Assembly (NCBI GenBank): GCA_014529385.2 | Contig: CM043958.1 | Coordinates: forward strand, 156,711,293 to 156,775,292 | DNA from: Adiantum capillus-veneris | Taxonomy: Eukaryota > Streptophyta > Polypodiopsida > Polypodiales > Pteridaceae | Direction: 5' to 3' | DNA: 64,000 nucleotides | The notes under the pieces: generated by a model | Databases searched by the model: none | What the model was told of the DNA's origin: nothing | Seen by the model: the letters and a program-made list of their open reading frames with translations, nothing else | In this document: piece after piece, positions 1 through 11,699 of the stretch | Layout: every line of letters begins with the position of its first letter | Numbering within the stretch: the stretch's first letter is position 1 | Program-made: the position numbers and the translations under genes

Positions 1-1152
1 ACCACTACTCCACGTTGAGCCCCAAATGGGAAGATTGTGCTTCCTAAAGCCCCATGGAACCTAACCAAAGATGAGCTAGATATAGTGAAGGTTTCCATTG
101 CATCTATTCACACACCCGTGGGGTACATGGGGTCACTAAAAGGAGCTTTCACAAAGGCAAAGAAAGGTGGAAGCATTCAACTGTATGGGTTGAAGACCCA
201 TGATTGGCACAATATGTTATAGGTAATTCTATCTTTCCTATCCTCTCCCTCATTTGTGCAAAACTAAATTAATTTTTTGACATTGTAGTTCATTTTGCCA
301 ATGAGTATGTGCGTGTACTGGGACAAGAAATTGAGGGAATCTATTTTCAAACTCGGGGAGTTAGTAAGGTACGCTATACTTTTTATTTAACTAAACTTTT
401 CTATATACACTATATCTTCTAGTGTGTGATCTTAGTGTACTTTTGTGTGTTATCCTGTAGGTTTGTGAGCTCCAAAGAAATTAAAATAGATGTCATCCCT
501 GGTGCTCAATCGCTTACCATGGAAACCATGTGTGCCATTGAGGAAGAATTCCCTCAATCCACTCTTCTTAGTCAAGTCCACCTCTTGGTTCATGTGGTTG
601 AGGAGATCGCTATATGTGGAGTAGTGCATGCACGATGGATGTTCTTTCTAGAGAGGTTTTTAAAAACTCTCAAAGATTTTGTGTGACTACGGGTCCAGTT
701 AGAGGCATGCATGGCTGAAGGATGGATTGTGCAAGAGGCATTTGTTTACATTTCAAAGTATTTGGCCCAAGTGGATCCTTCAATGCCTCGCATGTGGTCA
801 GATAAGGAGGATGCAAGGATGACTTCACACCTACCAAGTGGAAGGGGGAAATTATTTAGCATGGATATGGATTTATGCCGAGTCATCAACAACTTTTGCA
901 TCCTTAATGAAAAGGTTATGACCAAGTGGGTGGACTTGTGGACAATGGCAAAGGCAAAGCGTTTTCAAGAGAGGAAAGCATGGAAGCAGGCTCATGGAGG
1001 TAGGAGGGCATCCCTAGTTCCTCAACACCTTGCATGTTTTTTAGATCTCATTAGTGTCGAGTGGATCAATGACCGAAGCAAAGGCACACGGAGAGGACAT
1101 CGCTAACAAAGAACAAGAGTATGCACACGGTTGTGTACCAAAGGTATATATA

Positions 1153-1156
<4 letters not shown>
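1..1156 (+). pseudogene. CACTA (En/Spm) tnp2/DUF4218 transposase fragment, decayed
   Basis: This is the C-terminal half of a CACTA transposase; the left part lies outside the window. Residues read from about 37 (LPKAPW, then LKTHDWHNML) match the start of the DUF4218 region, and 461-683 carries the conserved block with VHLLVHVVEE and ARWMFFLERFLKTLK. The same order is seen in the fuller copy at 12.3-15.1 kb. Likely introns are 223-288 (GT...TGTAG) and 369-460 (GTACGC...CTGTAG); the second is absent from the fuller copy. Decay: TAG at 220-222 where the other copy has CAG, TGA at 684-686 where the other has CGT, and a frame change near 1050 before the YAHGCVPK block that aligns with YSRGCATK. 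The homology stops at an AAG/GTATAT donor-like site beside the AT microsatellite. In an intact element the protein would bind the transposon ends and catalyse excision. Confidence 0.85.

Positions 1157-1215
<59 letters not shown>
1157..1215. repeat. (AT)n microsatellite
   Basis: About 29 uninterrupted AT units. It begins right after the last recognisable transposase exon and probably lies within what was the next intron. Confidence 0.98.
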
Positions 1216-1224
<9 letters not shown>

Positions 1225-4200
1225 CATAGTGCTCATTTTCCTTGATTTTATACTTTTTTGTCTTGTATATTGCCTTTCCTTTGACTCTATTTGATCAGAG
1301 GGGCAACAAAGGGGCACTGAGCAAATAGCACCAATATTATCTTCAAGGCAAGGATGTTTTGTTGAACGAGGGGCTTTCTGGTTCATCACAAAATTAGTCC
1401 ATTCCAAAGCTTGGAGGGTGTAGGTAGAAGACGAGGGGTTCCACTTGTAAAATAGGCTTGTTTGTGTTTTGCTCTAATGGGATGAATTGACTGCCACAGT
1501 TTGTGAGAGCCAATCCAAAACATGATGGATGGATGTCATGGAGGGCGCTCCTATTGGCGTATGCAAAGTCTGAGAAAGTAGTGCCCATGCCTCCACATAA
1601 GATGTCATCCATGTTTGGCTTCTTATCCCTGACGGTGCTTGCTTCATATAAAGGGGCATGCATAACTCTAGGATGGAGCTTCCTCTTCGTAGTTTCATGT
1701 TTATCCACATCAACATTGTTTCATATTTTAATATATATTTTCTCATTCAATTTTTTTTAAAAGTATTGTTCTTTAATTTGTTTTCATAAGCAAAATAGAG
1801 GGAAATACCAAAATTTGAATGTGTAAGCGCTAAAGCAAGGTTTGGTAATAAGCATGGCAATTTAAGTGGCAATAATTGCGGTGATTATTGTTTTAATATA
1901 TGCGGTAATACACGTGGTGATATTTGAAATGTAAAAACATGTCCTCCCTCCCCCCCTCTCTTTGTTGGCCAACCCATTTTGGACTCTCGCTCTAAACGTG
2001 GTAAAAGGTCACGATACATGTTTTGATATGTTCATAGTGTGTAGAGCCTTGTTACTCTTCTAGCTCTCAACATTGACACCTCATCTTGAGCTACATATCT
2101 ACCCATTTCACTGCTCATATTGGATGAGCGAGCCAGATTATCTTCTTGTGAGAGAGATTGTGGAGCAAACAACCTTAGCTTTTGTGGGCCAACTTTCCTT
2201 GAATTATTGGTCCTAAATAGGCAACCCCTCTCTCGTCAATGTACGGTCTCCATTGTCTACATCATCAAATTGCTCCCAAAACTTAGGGTTTCCTAAATCT
2301 TCATGAACATGGCACTTATGATGGATGTCCACATAAATCCTTGCTCCCTTAACATTAGGGTAATGATAGTAAAGCTGCATGGTGAAATTTTTGGTTTCAA
2401 TGAGATACAAGCCCCATGTTCCTCACTATAATAGCTCATCTCTAGTGCTCTCTTAGCCATAAGGATAGTGAAAGCTTGTTCAAAATAAGTGTCAAAGACC
2501 ACCTCTTTCTAAACAATTGATAAGTGTTGTAAGTTAACCTGATTGACACTCTCTTCAGTAGACCCACGACTCACTTGATCTCTCAGCAATTTGACGCTTG
2601 ACCTGTACCAAGCTCTCGATTTCAAGAACATGAAAAATATGGGAATTTGAAACCTGACCTGTTACTTGGAATTCTTTGGATCCCTTGGAACTTCTATTCT
2701 GCTCCAAATCCCCTCGTGCACCAATCTCCTTGCCTGTAAGACTCAACACAAACTAGAGCACTGATGGAGTTGTGTCAAGCTAGCAAATGGTGTCTACACC
2801 ACTTTAGCAGACCACAAGACTTCATGCACAATTTCCTTGATCCCAGGGCCTACTTATGCTATACAAATCACACTTCAGTGCGTGGAACCAAATTTTTTGT
2901 CAAAATTTGGTGCTCTCTGCTCTCTGGGGGTGAAAATTGTGATTTTCTCCTGCCTGTCAGCTTTTGAGATAATTTTCACTCCAACACCTCACATGCATAC
3001 CAGACACTCCCAAAAACTCAATCATGTAACAATCCTAATGTTTAGACTCTTTTGATGGTCTCAGGTGGTTTGGTCCATTTCTTGAATAGAAATTGGTATA
3101 ATCTAATGCACTCGAGCTTAATTCAAGATTTGAATTCATAGATGTGTTCCTTGCATTGAGATCTCCATAGAGTACAAGCGTTGGGCCAAAATGCTTAGGA
3201 CAACAAAAAGTCAGGAGAAAATTGCAATTTTCTCCCACTTTGGCTGAAAAATGGCCCAAATGCAATTTCAACTCAATGGGTATGGTTCTGACCTCAAGAT
3301 AGACTCTTGGTATAAGGCTTAGTAAAAAATGACCTGTCTAGCAGAAGTTCAAGAAAAAATCGCAAATTTTTCCCCCAGTCTTGCTTTTGGTGACTTTCTT
3401 CACCTTTGGTTAACTTTGGTATTCAATCCTCCTTCAAGAGTATATTTACAAATTTTCACTTTACTTCGATGATTGATTTGACCTCAATCCCAATTTTAGC
3501 AAATTTTCAAGTCTAAAAGCCAACTTTTGACTCTACACTCACTCTTAATGCACAAATTCACTTTTGACTTGATAGGGGGACTTACTTGGACTAAAGTGAA
3601 TGCGTGACCCAATTCTTGTAAACTTCTAAGTTCCATATTTAGAAAAGGAGAAAAAATCACAATTTTCTATAGGGTTTACCCAAAAATGCACTTTTCTATC
3701 TCTTCCTTGATCTATGGCTTTTATACCACTCTTTTAATCATAGCTACTAGCTTGTAGCTTGTTTTGACCTTGTAGATTGGAGTCAACAAGCACTTAGTCC
3801 TCTTGACATCAATTTGACTTGCTCTTTCTCACACTCTACAGAGTAACCTAAAACTAATCTTCATACATGTGCTTAGTCAAGCAAGTAAAACTCACAGGTC
3901 AAATCACAAGTACAAAAGTCTAGGGAGCTCAACTCTACAAAAACAAATGCAATTATTTCTCACAGAGGTTGATGACTCACTTTTTGCAAGATCTAATTTT
4001 GCTTGTGCATTCACACACTCTAGTGCATGCAATCCATGCCATAAGTCACAAATTTGCAAAGATGTCGTATTCTCCTTTGAACTTTCATCGATTTGAAATC
4101 CAGACACAATAAGGAGGATCTTTTCAATAAAATGCAGATCCAGAACGATGAGAGTACTTGTTGAAACTTATCTACTTACTCTACTCCTAAGATGAAAAAA

Positions 4201-4550
4201 ATCAACTTGGGATTAAGCTCAAAATACTCAACAAACAACCCCTATATGACTCTAATTTTAATTTTTTCTTGCGTTTTTCTTGCCTAGTGCAAATTTCACC
4301 ACTCTAACAACCAATGAAGCCTTGCACCAAGATCTAACCCTATCAAAAACACTTACCTTCACTGTCTAACACTCTTGCATCGAGAAACTCAGCACAACAA
4401 AACAAAACAAAACAAAGACCAAGGAAACCCTGATCTCCTCTTCTTCTTATCTATCATATCTACTAACCTTTGTAAGGCAACTTTGTTAGACTTGACTATG
4501 TTCACACCCAATCGTATTGCTTGTAACCGACCCAGATCTTAGTCTAGGTA
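1216..4550. other. No gene recognised; degenerate repeat-like DNA
   Basis: AT-rich sequence without a recognisable gene. Short open frames exist on the minus strand (1394-1708, 104 codons, and 2213-2502 in two frames) but show no family signature. Between about 2930 and 3680 a quasi-palindromic motif of the form GAAAATTGNNATTTTCTCC recurs four times, suggesting an old diverged repeat. Part of this may be the interior of the minus-strand element whose primer site lies at 4554-4575, but I see no gag or pol motif that would prove it. Confidence 0.6.
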
Positions 4551-4553
4551 CTC

Positions 4554-5610
4554 GTTCCCCCGGCAAAGACACCAATGTTCAATGACCCATCGCTCAACAC
4601 CAATTACATCTCAAAAAGAGCTAGAACCAAGACTCAAATGTCAATCCTCGAAAGCAAGCGAATTGATTAGGGCACGGAGGCATGCCAATAGGTTTTCAAT
4701 CTCTTGTTTGAACACAAAACACTCCGCTTTGACTACCAATGAGCATTCTATCTACGAAAGATTTGGATTCCCTCCTCTAATCTTTCACACATTCACATAC
4801 AAATCCACTAGCAAATCAATTCCAAACGACTCCAAAACCAATAGGAAACATCTTGACACTATCTGGAACAAGTTTGAGTCATTGGACCTTCAATATGAGC
4901 AATTAAAAAAATGATTTTTTTTCCATTACGCTAATTGTCAATCATCAACTCCACTAGTGGACATGCCTACTAGGTTCTCCTAAGTATTGGAAACTTTGTA
5001 TAATAAAAAAATATATCAATACAACACTGAAGTGGTGAGATAAGTCACCTAGAAGGTTGAGGAAGTTGTTGCTCGGAACCCGCAGAGGGCTTGCAAAGTG
5101 GATATCCACTCGTAGAGCTTGACGAACTAAAACACTGATGTCCTCGGAATTCCAATGCGACAATTGTGTAGTGCATTGCAAAGAGATAAGCTCACAGTAT
5201 AATGAAGAACTCACAATGTGTAATGAAAATGGCCTATGAACTTTGAGAGTAGCGAAATTAGGAAAATTAGAGAAAACATTTTTGTGAGAGTACTTTGAGA
5301 GCATAGAGGGTGAACTTAATTGATGGTAGAAACATAAAAATAGTACTTAGTTAACTTGGCATGAAGAATACTTTTGCAAGAGAGAGAGAGAGTTTAGAGA
5401 ACATGACACAATTGAGGACCAGATTTATGTGGAGCCGGTCCCCCCTCCAATAGGAGTTTATATTATAGATTCTCCCATCAAGAGAGACTTGGTACAACAC
5501 AATATTTGTGCTCCTTGTGACTTAGGTGATGCAATCTATTTTACTCTATAAGGGAGATGTTTTTCCAAGCTTGCCACATTGCAACAAAAGGAGGCTCAGA
5601 TTGGTCGTCG
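4554..5610 (-). mobile_element. LTR-like block with primer binding site, minus strand (Gypsy type)
   Basis: Read on the minus strand, 4575-4554 gives TTGGTGTCTTTGCCGGGGG, close to the TGGCGCCGTTGCCGGGGA-type primer site (complementary to tRNA-Asp) known from plant Athila/Tat Gypsy elements. The adjacent LTR end would be ...CA at 4577-4576. The block above it is homologous in inverted orientation to 37,180-37,570, sharing for example the CTTGGCATGAA and GGTGATGCAA stretches. Neither the outer LTR boundary nor target duplications could be fixed. Confidence 0.5.
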
Positions 5611-5624
5611 TTGATACACTAAAA

Positions 5625-5638
5625 TAGGAGGGGGGGAA
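5625..5638 (+). other. Polypurine tract preceding an LTR
   Basis: A purine run (AGGAGGGGGGGAA) lies immediately before the TG that opens the LTR at 5639. This is the plus-strand primer position of an LTR retrotransposon and normally marks a 3' LTR. Confidence 0.6.
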
Positions 5639-6555
5639 TGTTAACCGAGTCAACGTCAGTTAACAGAAGATGCTAAAGACCAAAGACGTACGGATGCACA
5701 TTGAAGATCAACATGAAGAAGCAATAAAGATTGGAGTTACACATTTTTCACGTTTTCCCAAAATGGTCATGTATTGTAAATTCTCGATTTATTTCAAGCC
5801 ATTGTAATATTTTAATGTGTTACGGGCTCAATGGGAGTTCCAAGCTGTAAAGAATAGGTCACTTATTGTGCCTAGGTTGCAGTTTTAGTAAGTGGCGAGC
5901 CCTAAAGTCTTTGGGTGTCCCGACATTGCATATTTTTAACCTAGGTATATAAGGCAGTGTGGAAAAGAAACTAGGGTTTTCAAGTCATTTGTTGAGAGCA
6001 CTCTTTGGTGAGAGCTTTTGAGGTGTGTGGCTATGGAGTCCTTGAGCTTCTTTCTTGCTCATGAGACTTGATTAACACTAATCAATGATTCATTCTCTCT
6101 CACTATGCCTATCTCATACTTTTGATGATTGCCTATGATGCTTAGATTAACTAGATCTTAACTAATTAGTGGTTAATCCCTCTCTAGTCTTGTTTGATTG
6201 TCCTCTTTTGCTTGTGTGTGCATGTAGGTTCGATTGGAGTGTGGTGCTCGTCGATAGATCTATGTGTGTGTGCTTGCGATTAGTGTGTTGCATGATAGGA
6301 TTAGTGTTGTGTGCGTCTTGCAATCGTTGTGTGTGTGATTGGGTTGATTAGAGGTGAAGATAAGTGGATATGGAGATTGCCCTTCATTGCGGCTTAGCTC
6401 CTCCATAGGCCGAGAAGCTCACCTCGTAGAGAACCATTTGTGCTGCCATGATTATCACACTAACCGTGTGAGTGTTTCCATGCCCTAGCCGGGCTCATCC
6501 CTCTAGATTGATAATTTTGTTGGTCATTGGAGCTATTGCAACGATGGGACCCTCA
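5639..6555 (+). repeat. LTR of a Gypsy-type element, about 917 bp
   Basis: Begins TGTTAACCGAG after a polypurine tract and ends ...CCCTCA just before a primer-site-like sequence at 6559. A TATA-like box (GTATATAAGGC) lies at about 5945-5955. Segments are shared with the LTR at 18,632-19,606: GGGCTCAATGGGAGTTCCA near 5825, CCATGCCCTAGCCGGG near 6479, and ATTGATAA followed by TTGGTC near the end. The two are therefore diverged members of one family. Confidence 0.65.
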
Positions 6556-6558
6556 AAA

Positions 6559-6578
6559 TTTGGTGCCGTTGCCAGGGA
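6559..6578 (+). other. Primer binding site (tRNA-Asp-like)
   Basis: TTTGGTGCCGTTGCCAGGGA follows the LTR end. It matches the TGGCGCCGTTGCCGGGGA-type primer site of plant Athila/Tat-like Gypsy elements with two substitutions. Confidence 0.6.
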
Positions 6579-7660
6579 CAATGGCCTACGCTAGTGTAAT
6601 TCTGGCATAAACGAATGCGTTCCCTCACTAATTTCACTTGTGTGTTTATGTTTTTGTGGATTTTGAATGTGTGTGCATGAAGCATTGTGTTCATAATTCC
6701 CTAATGTGTGACCGTATCTTGCCAATTGTTTGTTTACACTCTAATTTCTCACTAACCCCTTGCTAATTTGACTAATTTTTTCTAACTTAATAATGTGCTA
6801 TGAAGGATTGGAGCATTCGACCATTCAATTGATCTTCAATGAAAAGGTAATTAAGGTGTTCCTCCCTAGAATCTAAGGATGTGTAGAATTGTGTGGAAAT
6901 CCCACCATGATGCAATGTAATGTGATGCAATGTAATTCTATGCTATGTTGATGCAATGCAATGTGATGTTAGGGATTGAAAATTTTGCGATTATTCATTT
7001 TCACGCCATCGTAATGCCAAAATTTTTAAGAATTGGTGGCGCATGAATTTGATAAGTTTCAATTGCTCAGTGATGATTGTAGGTTTCTCATTGGGTGCCT
7101 AATTGAGTTAATTGCATGCTTGGATGGTCAATTTCAAGTGTGTGTACACTAAAATCAAGTGTGTGTGCATTCTAATTGAGTGTGTGTATGCTAATTTTAG
7201 GTGAGTGTGCACTATTTTGTCCATGTTTGAGCACCTAAAAATCAATGTGTGCATTATGATTTGTGAATTGTGATGATTGATGTGTATTGTACTTATGCCC
7301 AACTAATGATTTGTGAAGTCACATTGCAAATCCGACAAATTTAACCCCTTTTGTGTGCGCACCTAAAGATTGGTAAAAACTGCCAATTTTTTAGTGTGTG
7401 TGTGCCTAAAAAAGTGTTTAATTTGCATGGTTAATTCAATGTTTTGATTGCATAAATGACGCGTGTAATGATTAATTTCTGCGTTTTTGTGCTCAAAACA
7501 TGGATTTATACACTCTAATTGCATCAATTTTTGGCCTAATTTTGTCGGTAATTTTGCCGGTTTAATTGCCTAGTCTTGATTTTATTGATAAAATTGTTGG
7601 CAATTGAATTGATGTGATTTGTGCAATTTTATGTGAACTTGCCTAGCTATAGCCTCAACT
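6579..7660 (+). other. Non-coding retrotransposon leader
   Basis: AT-rich leader without open frames of interest. It shares short phrases with the leader at 19.7-19.9 kb (CACTAAC, TTGCTAATTTGACTAA). Two small tandem repeats occur: TGATGCAATGTAA-like units at about 6905-6968, and four 22-23 bp units opening AAGTGTGTGT at about 7136-7215. No gene seen. Confidence 0.5.
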
Positions 7661-9480
7661 CGAACAACATACCAAGAACACAGATAAGTGGAAGTATGAG
7701 GTCCTCAAGCTCTAGAATGCTCTTATGGAGGAACAAGAAAATGGAGAGAAATACAAGAAAATGGTATGAGTGATAAACCAGGAGTGTGAAGAATTAGAAC
7801 TCATCAATTCCAAGCTAAAGGAAAAGAATATGAATCTAGAGAAAGATTTGAAGCAAAATGCTGCTGAGTATAAATCAACTCTTGACCAAAAGCAAGCAGT
7901 GATTAACAGTCTAAAGGCAACAAATAATGTGATCAAGTAAGCAATCATGGAAAAATATATCTATCAATCTCTTGTAGATATCAAAGACGTTGAAGGCAAT
8001 ATAAGTTTAAATTTAGAGGAGTTACAAAACCTAGCAGACAATATGAAAAATGACCTAGAGGACCAGATATACCAATGAATTGGCTACTCAAGCACTTTTT
8101 GAACACCTCTAGCGAAGTCAAGACACTAAAAAAGGTTCAGATGATGAAGAGCATGAAGACAATGAGGATGATATTACAAATCTAGATCTACACTGTAATA
8201 AAAAATCAAACAGTGATAACAATGTCGATACTCCCTATTAGATACGAGTAGTTGGTCAGGCTGAGTAGAAACCAGGCCAATCCCAACAATAGCCTAAACA
8301 GACTCTAGATAATTGGGCAGATCAGACTCTAGAACCAACACTAGATACTCAATACACTAGAGGGACATAGGACCAAGTGGCTTTGGCACAAAGGGATAAA
8401 GGGAAATTTCTTTAGATAACAAAGACTCAAAAACCATCTCTGTAGTCCCAAATACATTTTTAAGTCTGAACAAAAGTTAAGGACAGAAAAGAATCTCCAA
8501 ATTATTTGAATGACGATAATGCGTACTCAAATTTGGAGAGATGTGAAATGATGTATGTTGGACCTCGGACAATGGTAGCCAAATGGAAGGCACAAAAATT
8601 TCATGATGGAGAAGAATGCCAACTACCTTCTCACCCAAATTCTGTTCAAGTGCTTGAAAGAATTCTAAAGTATGGGATTCTGCAAACAAACAACATTTAG
8701 CCAAGATTCTACCCAATTGTCTATCCAACCTAAAAAGAACTTGCAAACAAGATGACATATGTTCAGATAATAGACTGGAATGATCATTACAATGCTCTAT
8801 GGGTAGCTTTAAAATTATTACTTAGCAACATTGAAAAGAAAGATACAGTTTTTGAGCCGAAGGATGACCTGGTCAATTTTAGAGCAATATTGGCTTAGTG
8901 AAAAGACCCATTAGGGCAGTTGGTGACATACACAAATGACCTCCTTTAGCTTTTTATTCAATCATTAAAGATTTTGGAGAAGGATTTTCCCAACAAGACT
9001 AGTCAGGAGCCTCAATTCAAAGAAATGTTTGAGATCCTATTTGAGACTAGAATTAAGGTCAAACAACCATTTAGTCGGGTGGATGATATCTACTTCTATT
9101 TTCCACAAGTTGGCAAGAACAAGTTTGACCAAGGGCAACAAAATTCTTTATGATCAAGATACAAGGCAGTGGCAGCACCTCACACCCTTCAAAGTGGAAA
9201 TGATAATAAACAAAAAGAGCTATTGGAGTAGGAGTCCATCTACAAGTTAATCATGAAGGAAAACCCAACCTCCATCACTCCTCAAAATCAGATTGTTACC
9301 AAACACTCTAGAACTAGTCATCAAAGTTGTGGGCCACCAACACTATTTGAGCAAAGGCACTTGCTAATGTAGTTCAACAACCTGCAATGAAGGCACCAGA
9401 TAAAAGAAAGGGCAAATGAAAAAGATGAGGCTCTTAATCTCAATTTTTTGATATGTCAAAATTCAAGAAAGGGGAGAAGG
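7661..9480 (+). pseudogene. Degenerate retroelement reading frame with coiled coil
   Basis: A broken reading frame runs through this stretch. Residues from 7780-8070 are rich in E, K, N, L and Q (for example LINSKLKEKNMNLEKDL) and look like a coiled coil. A second part around 8495-9240 reads with few stops (for example RTMVAKWKAQKFHDGEECQL) but matches no domain I recognise. Many in-frame TAG and TGA codons occur where CAG, TGG or CGA would be natural. It lies between an upstream primer site and a downstream LTR-like block, so it is most likely an additional or gag-like frame of a Gypsy-type element. A similar coiled-coil frame lies on the minus strand at 43.5-44.0 kb. Confidence 0.45.
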
Positions 9481-9535
9481 ATGTAGTTAGTAGGAACATT
9501 CTATTATCTACTTTAGAGAGATGCCTATCAGTAGT

Positions 9536-9940
9536 TGTTAGTAGCAAGCTAGCTTGGCAACAAAATTTTGAACGTTTTTAAGCCCAATTTTGTAATCTAT
9601 GTCCTTTGGCAAATTTTACAAATTTGAGATTAATAATCTTGACCAAGAATCCTTGTATATACTTGCAAATCAGTAAAATGACTTGTATACTATTGAATGT
9701 ATAGGAGTGATCAAGATCAAGCTTGAGTAATAGCCATTTTGAAGTTACAACAACTAAAATGGATTGGTACTAGCTCTAAAGGCCATGTATTCTATTTTAT
9801 TGAGCATTTTTTGTCCTTATGTACCTTAGATCAAACCATATCATAGAAAATTATGGATTTGATAGAGATACCAAGAGCAAAGTGTCTATTGAGGAGAGTG
9901 TACACCAAGGGGACTGTTAGAGACCATAGTGAGAGAAGTG
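9536..9940 (+). repeat. LTR-like block related to the LTR at 34,010
   Basis: The opening TGTTAGTAGCAAGC followed by AATTTTGAAC and AGCCCAATTTTGT matches the opening of the LTR at 34,010 (TGTCAGCAGCAAGC...) for about 70 bp. The 3' boundary is not visible and no convincing primer site precedes the gag frame at 9971. Confidence 0.45.
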
Positions 9941-9970
9941 CCTAACATTTACTCCAATTCTAGTTTAAAA

Positions 9971-11214
9971 ATGTCTGCCTTTTCGACTCCTTTGGGTACC
10001 AAAACCTCTCTCAGGTTCAAGTACACATTGACCTTTTATAAGACCAACAATCATGGGACTTAGATTTATATGGATCCTAATGAGGAGTATATGGTTAGAG
10101 TCGACGATCACACAATTGAATTCAAAGACAAAGTTAGAGCCAACAAATAGTATACCTTCTACATGGATCAAAATGGAGTGAAATATCTAAAAATTAGAGA
10201 TCCTGACATTGTGGACAAGTGGGGTTTGGAAGTTGATACATTGATTCCAAATATGACTACCGAAGGGAGACCACAAGTGTTAGAGTTAGAAGGGTATGAT
10301 CAAGTACATGTCAAACCTTCAAAATGCATATTGAAGTTTATTGTTGGGAGCACAATAACATAGTAGATTTTCTATGGATAGCTCATGCAAAACCAGGGCA
10401 ATTACTACCCTTGAAAATTATGTACATCTTTAAGATAAGGGAGAAGGGTCCAACAAACCTTCTCATACACCTCTTTAGGGATTACTCTAATAATAACTTT
10501 GTTATGATGACTTTAAAAGAGGTTGAACAAGCCAACTATTAGGGCTACTTGATCAAGGGTAAGATAATGGGTTTGAGGTATGATATGGACCAAAAATTTG
10601 GACCAACAGAAAGATCTTTTAGTAGCATGGCCAATCAAAGGGGTAGTACAGCCCAAGGAATCCACTTCAATGATGAGAATTGGATGAGAGGTGCAAAATC
10701 CATCACAAACTAAGAAAGAACATGTGAAACCAAGACTAGGAGTAAGATAAGTGATTCACCACTACCAAGTAGCTGGTTTGAACATTTAGACAGAGGACCA
10801 CCCGCCAGAAGAAAGGGTGTTGAGCATAACCATAGAGTCATACTAGAGGATTTCTAGAAATGGATCACAAAAAGTGGATCTGGGAATCCATGTGACCACC
10901 TAGAAAACTGTGGGCAAGTTCTGAGAGCAAAAAGGATATTGGATTTCCTTAATCAATTTGAGGGATTGGAATGACCCTGGAGGTAAGGCTTTGAAATAGT
11001 TTTGGACCATATCTCTTGGACCTATTACAAATATGTTGACATTGGTGAAAAGATTTATTGTTGCTTGTTAGAAGATGGGAAGCAAGCACATTAAAGTATC
11101 ACAAGTCTATAGCTTCAAACAAAAACAAGAATAGTCTATATTTGGTTGAATGATGCTATATATTGACAAATTTGTGGAGTTGGAAATTCCAACCAAGGAG
11201 AGGCTTGTATGATT
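9971..11214 (+). pseudogene. Gypsy-type gag, 5' part, interrupted by a CACTA insertion
   Basis: A gag-like frame opens at the ATG at 9971 (MSAFSTPLGTK) and reads to about 10,363, including KYLKIRDPDIVDKWG and EGYDQVH. It then continues after a +1 shift with HAKPGQLLPLKIMYIFKIRE and FRDYSNNNFVM. Stops at 10,061-10,063 and 10,148-10,150 and the shift near 10,360 show that it is dead. The later part (DSPLPSSWFEHLDRGP, then NQFEGLE) is repeated in the tandem copy at 17.8-18.6 kb. The frame is cut at 11,214 by the CACTA element and resumes at 17,265. In a living element Gag would form the particle that packages element RNA. The assignment rests on position upstream of protease and reverse-transcriptase motifs at 28.8-30.1 kb. 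Confidence 0.7.
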
Positions 11215-11226
11215 CACTACAAGAGG
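11215..11226 (+). repeat. Left terminal inverted repeat of the CACTA element
   Basis: CACTACAAGAGG, a perfect inverse of 17,253-17,264; the similarity extends to 14 of 16 positions. The target duplication ATT precedes it at 11,212-11,214. Confidence 0.95.
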
Positions 11227-11227
11227 C

Positions 11228-11340
11228 TATTCATATTAGCGACGCTCACACAGCGACGCTAAAAAAAAAAAATTCCCGGCGTCGTTATGAGCATCGCAAA
11301 TTTACTTGTAAATTTGCGACGCTCATAGCGACGCCGGCTG
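11228..11340. promoter_or_regulatory. Left subterminal repeat region of the CACTA element
   Basis: Several copies of AGCGACGCT or its inverse occur: TTAGCGACGCT, CAGCGACGCT, GGCGTCGTTATGAGCATCGC, GCGACGCTCATAGCGACG. In En/Spm such subterminal motifs are the binding sites of the TnpA-type protein; that role is inferred here from family knowledge. A local inverted repeat (GCAAATTTAC/GTAAATTTGC) sits at about 11,295-11,317. Confidence 0.75.
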
Positions 11341-11430
11341 GGCTAAAAAAATAACAGAGAGGGCCCAAAAACTCAGATCTCAGATTTGAGTTTTTCGGCG
11401 CCCTCAAGCAAGGAGCAGGTAGCGCTCTCC

Positions 11431-11432
11431 CT

Positions 11433-11482
<50 letters not shown>

Positions 11483-11638
11483 CTCCACACACACACACAC
11501 ACACACACACACAAGGAGAGGAAGGAGAGCCAGGTATGCTCCTTCCCTCTCCTCACTCTCATGTTCCCTTCCCCTCTTTCTCTCTCCCTCTCTCTCTCTC
11601 TCACACACACACACACATACACACACACATAGTGTTTT

Positions 11639-11688
<50 letters not shown>

Positions 11689-11690
11689 AA
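11431..11690. repeat. Cluster of (C)n, (CT)n, (CA)n and (GA)n microsatellites
   Basis: A C run and CT tract at about 11,432-11,478, CA at about 11,486-11,513, CT/CA at about 11,579-11,632 and GA at about 11,642-11,685. Long open frames across this stretch on both strands are artefacts of the dinucleotide repeats. Confidence 0.95.
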
Positions 11691-11699
11691 CATAAACAA

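Noticed and set aside
1394-1708. 104-codon minus-strand open frame
   Set aside because: No recognisable domain; it overlaps other open frames in decayed transposon surroundings, and similar-length frames occur by chance in this window.
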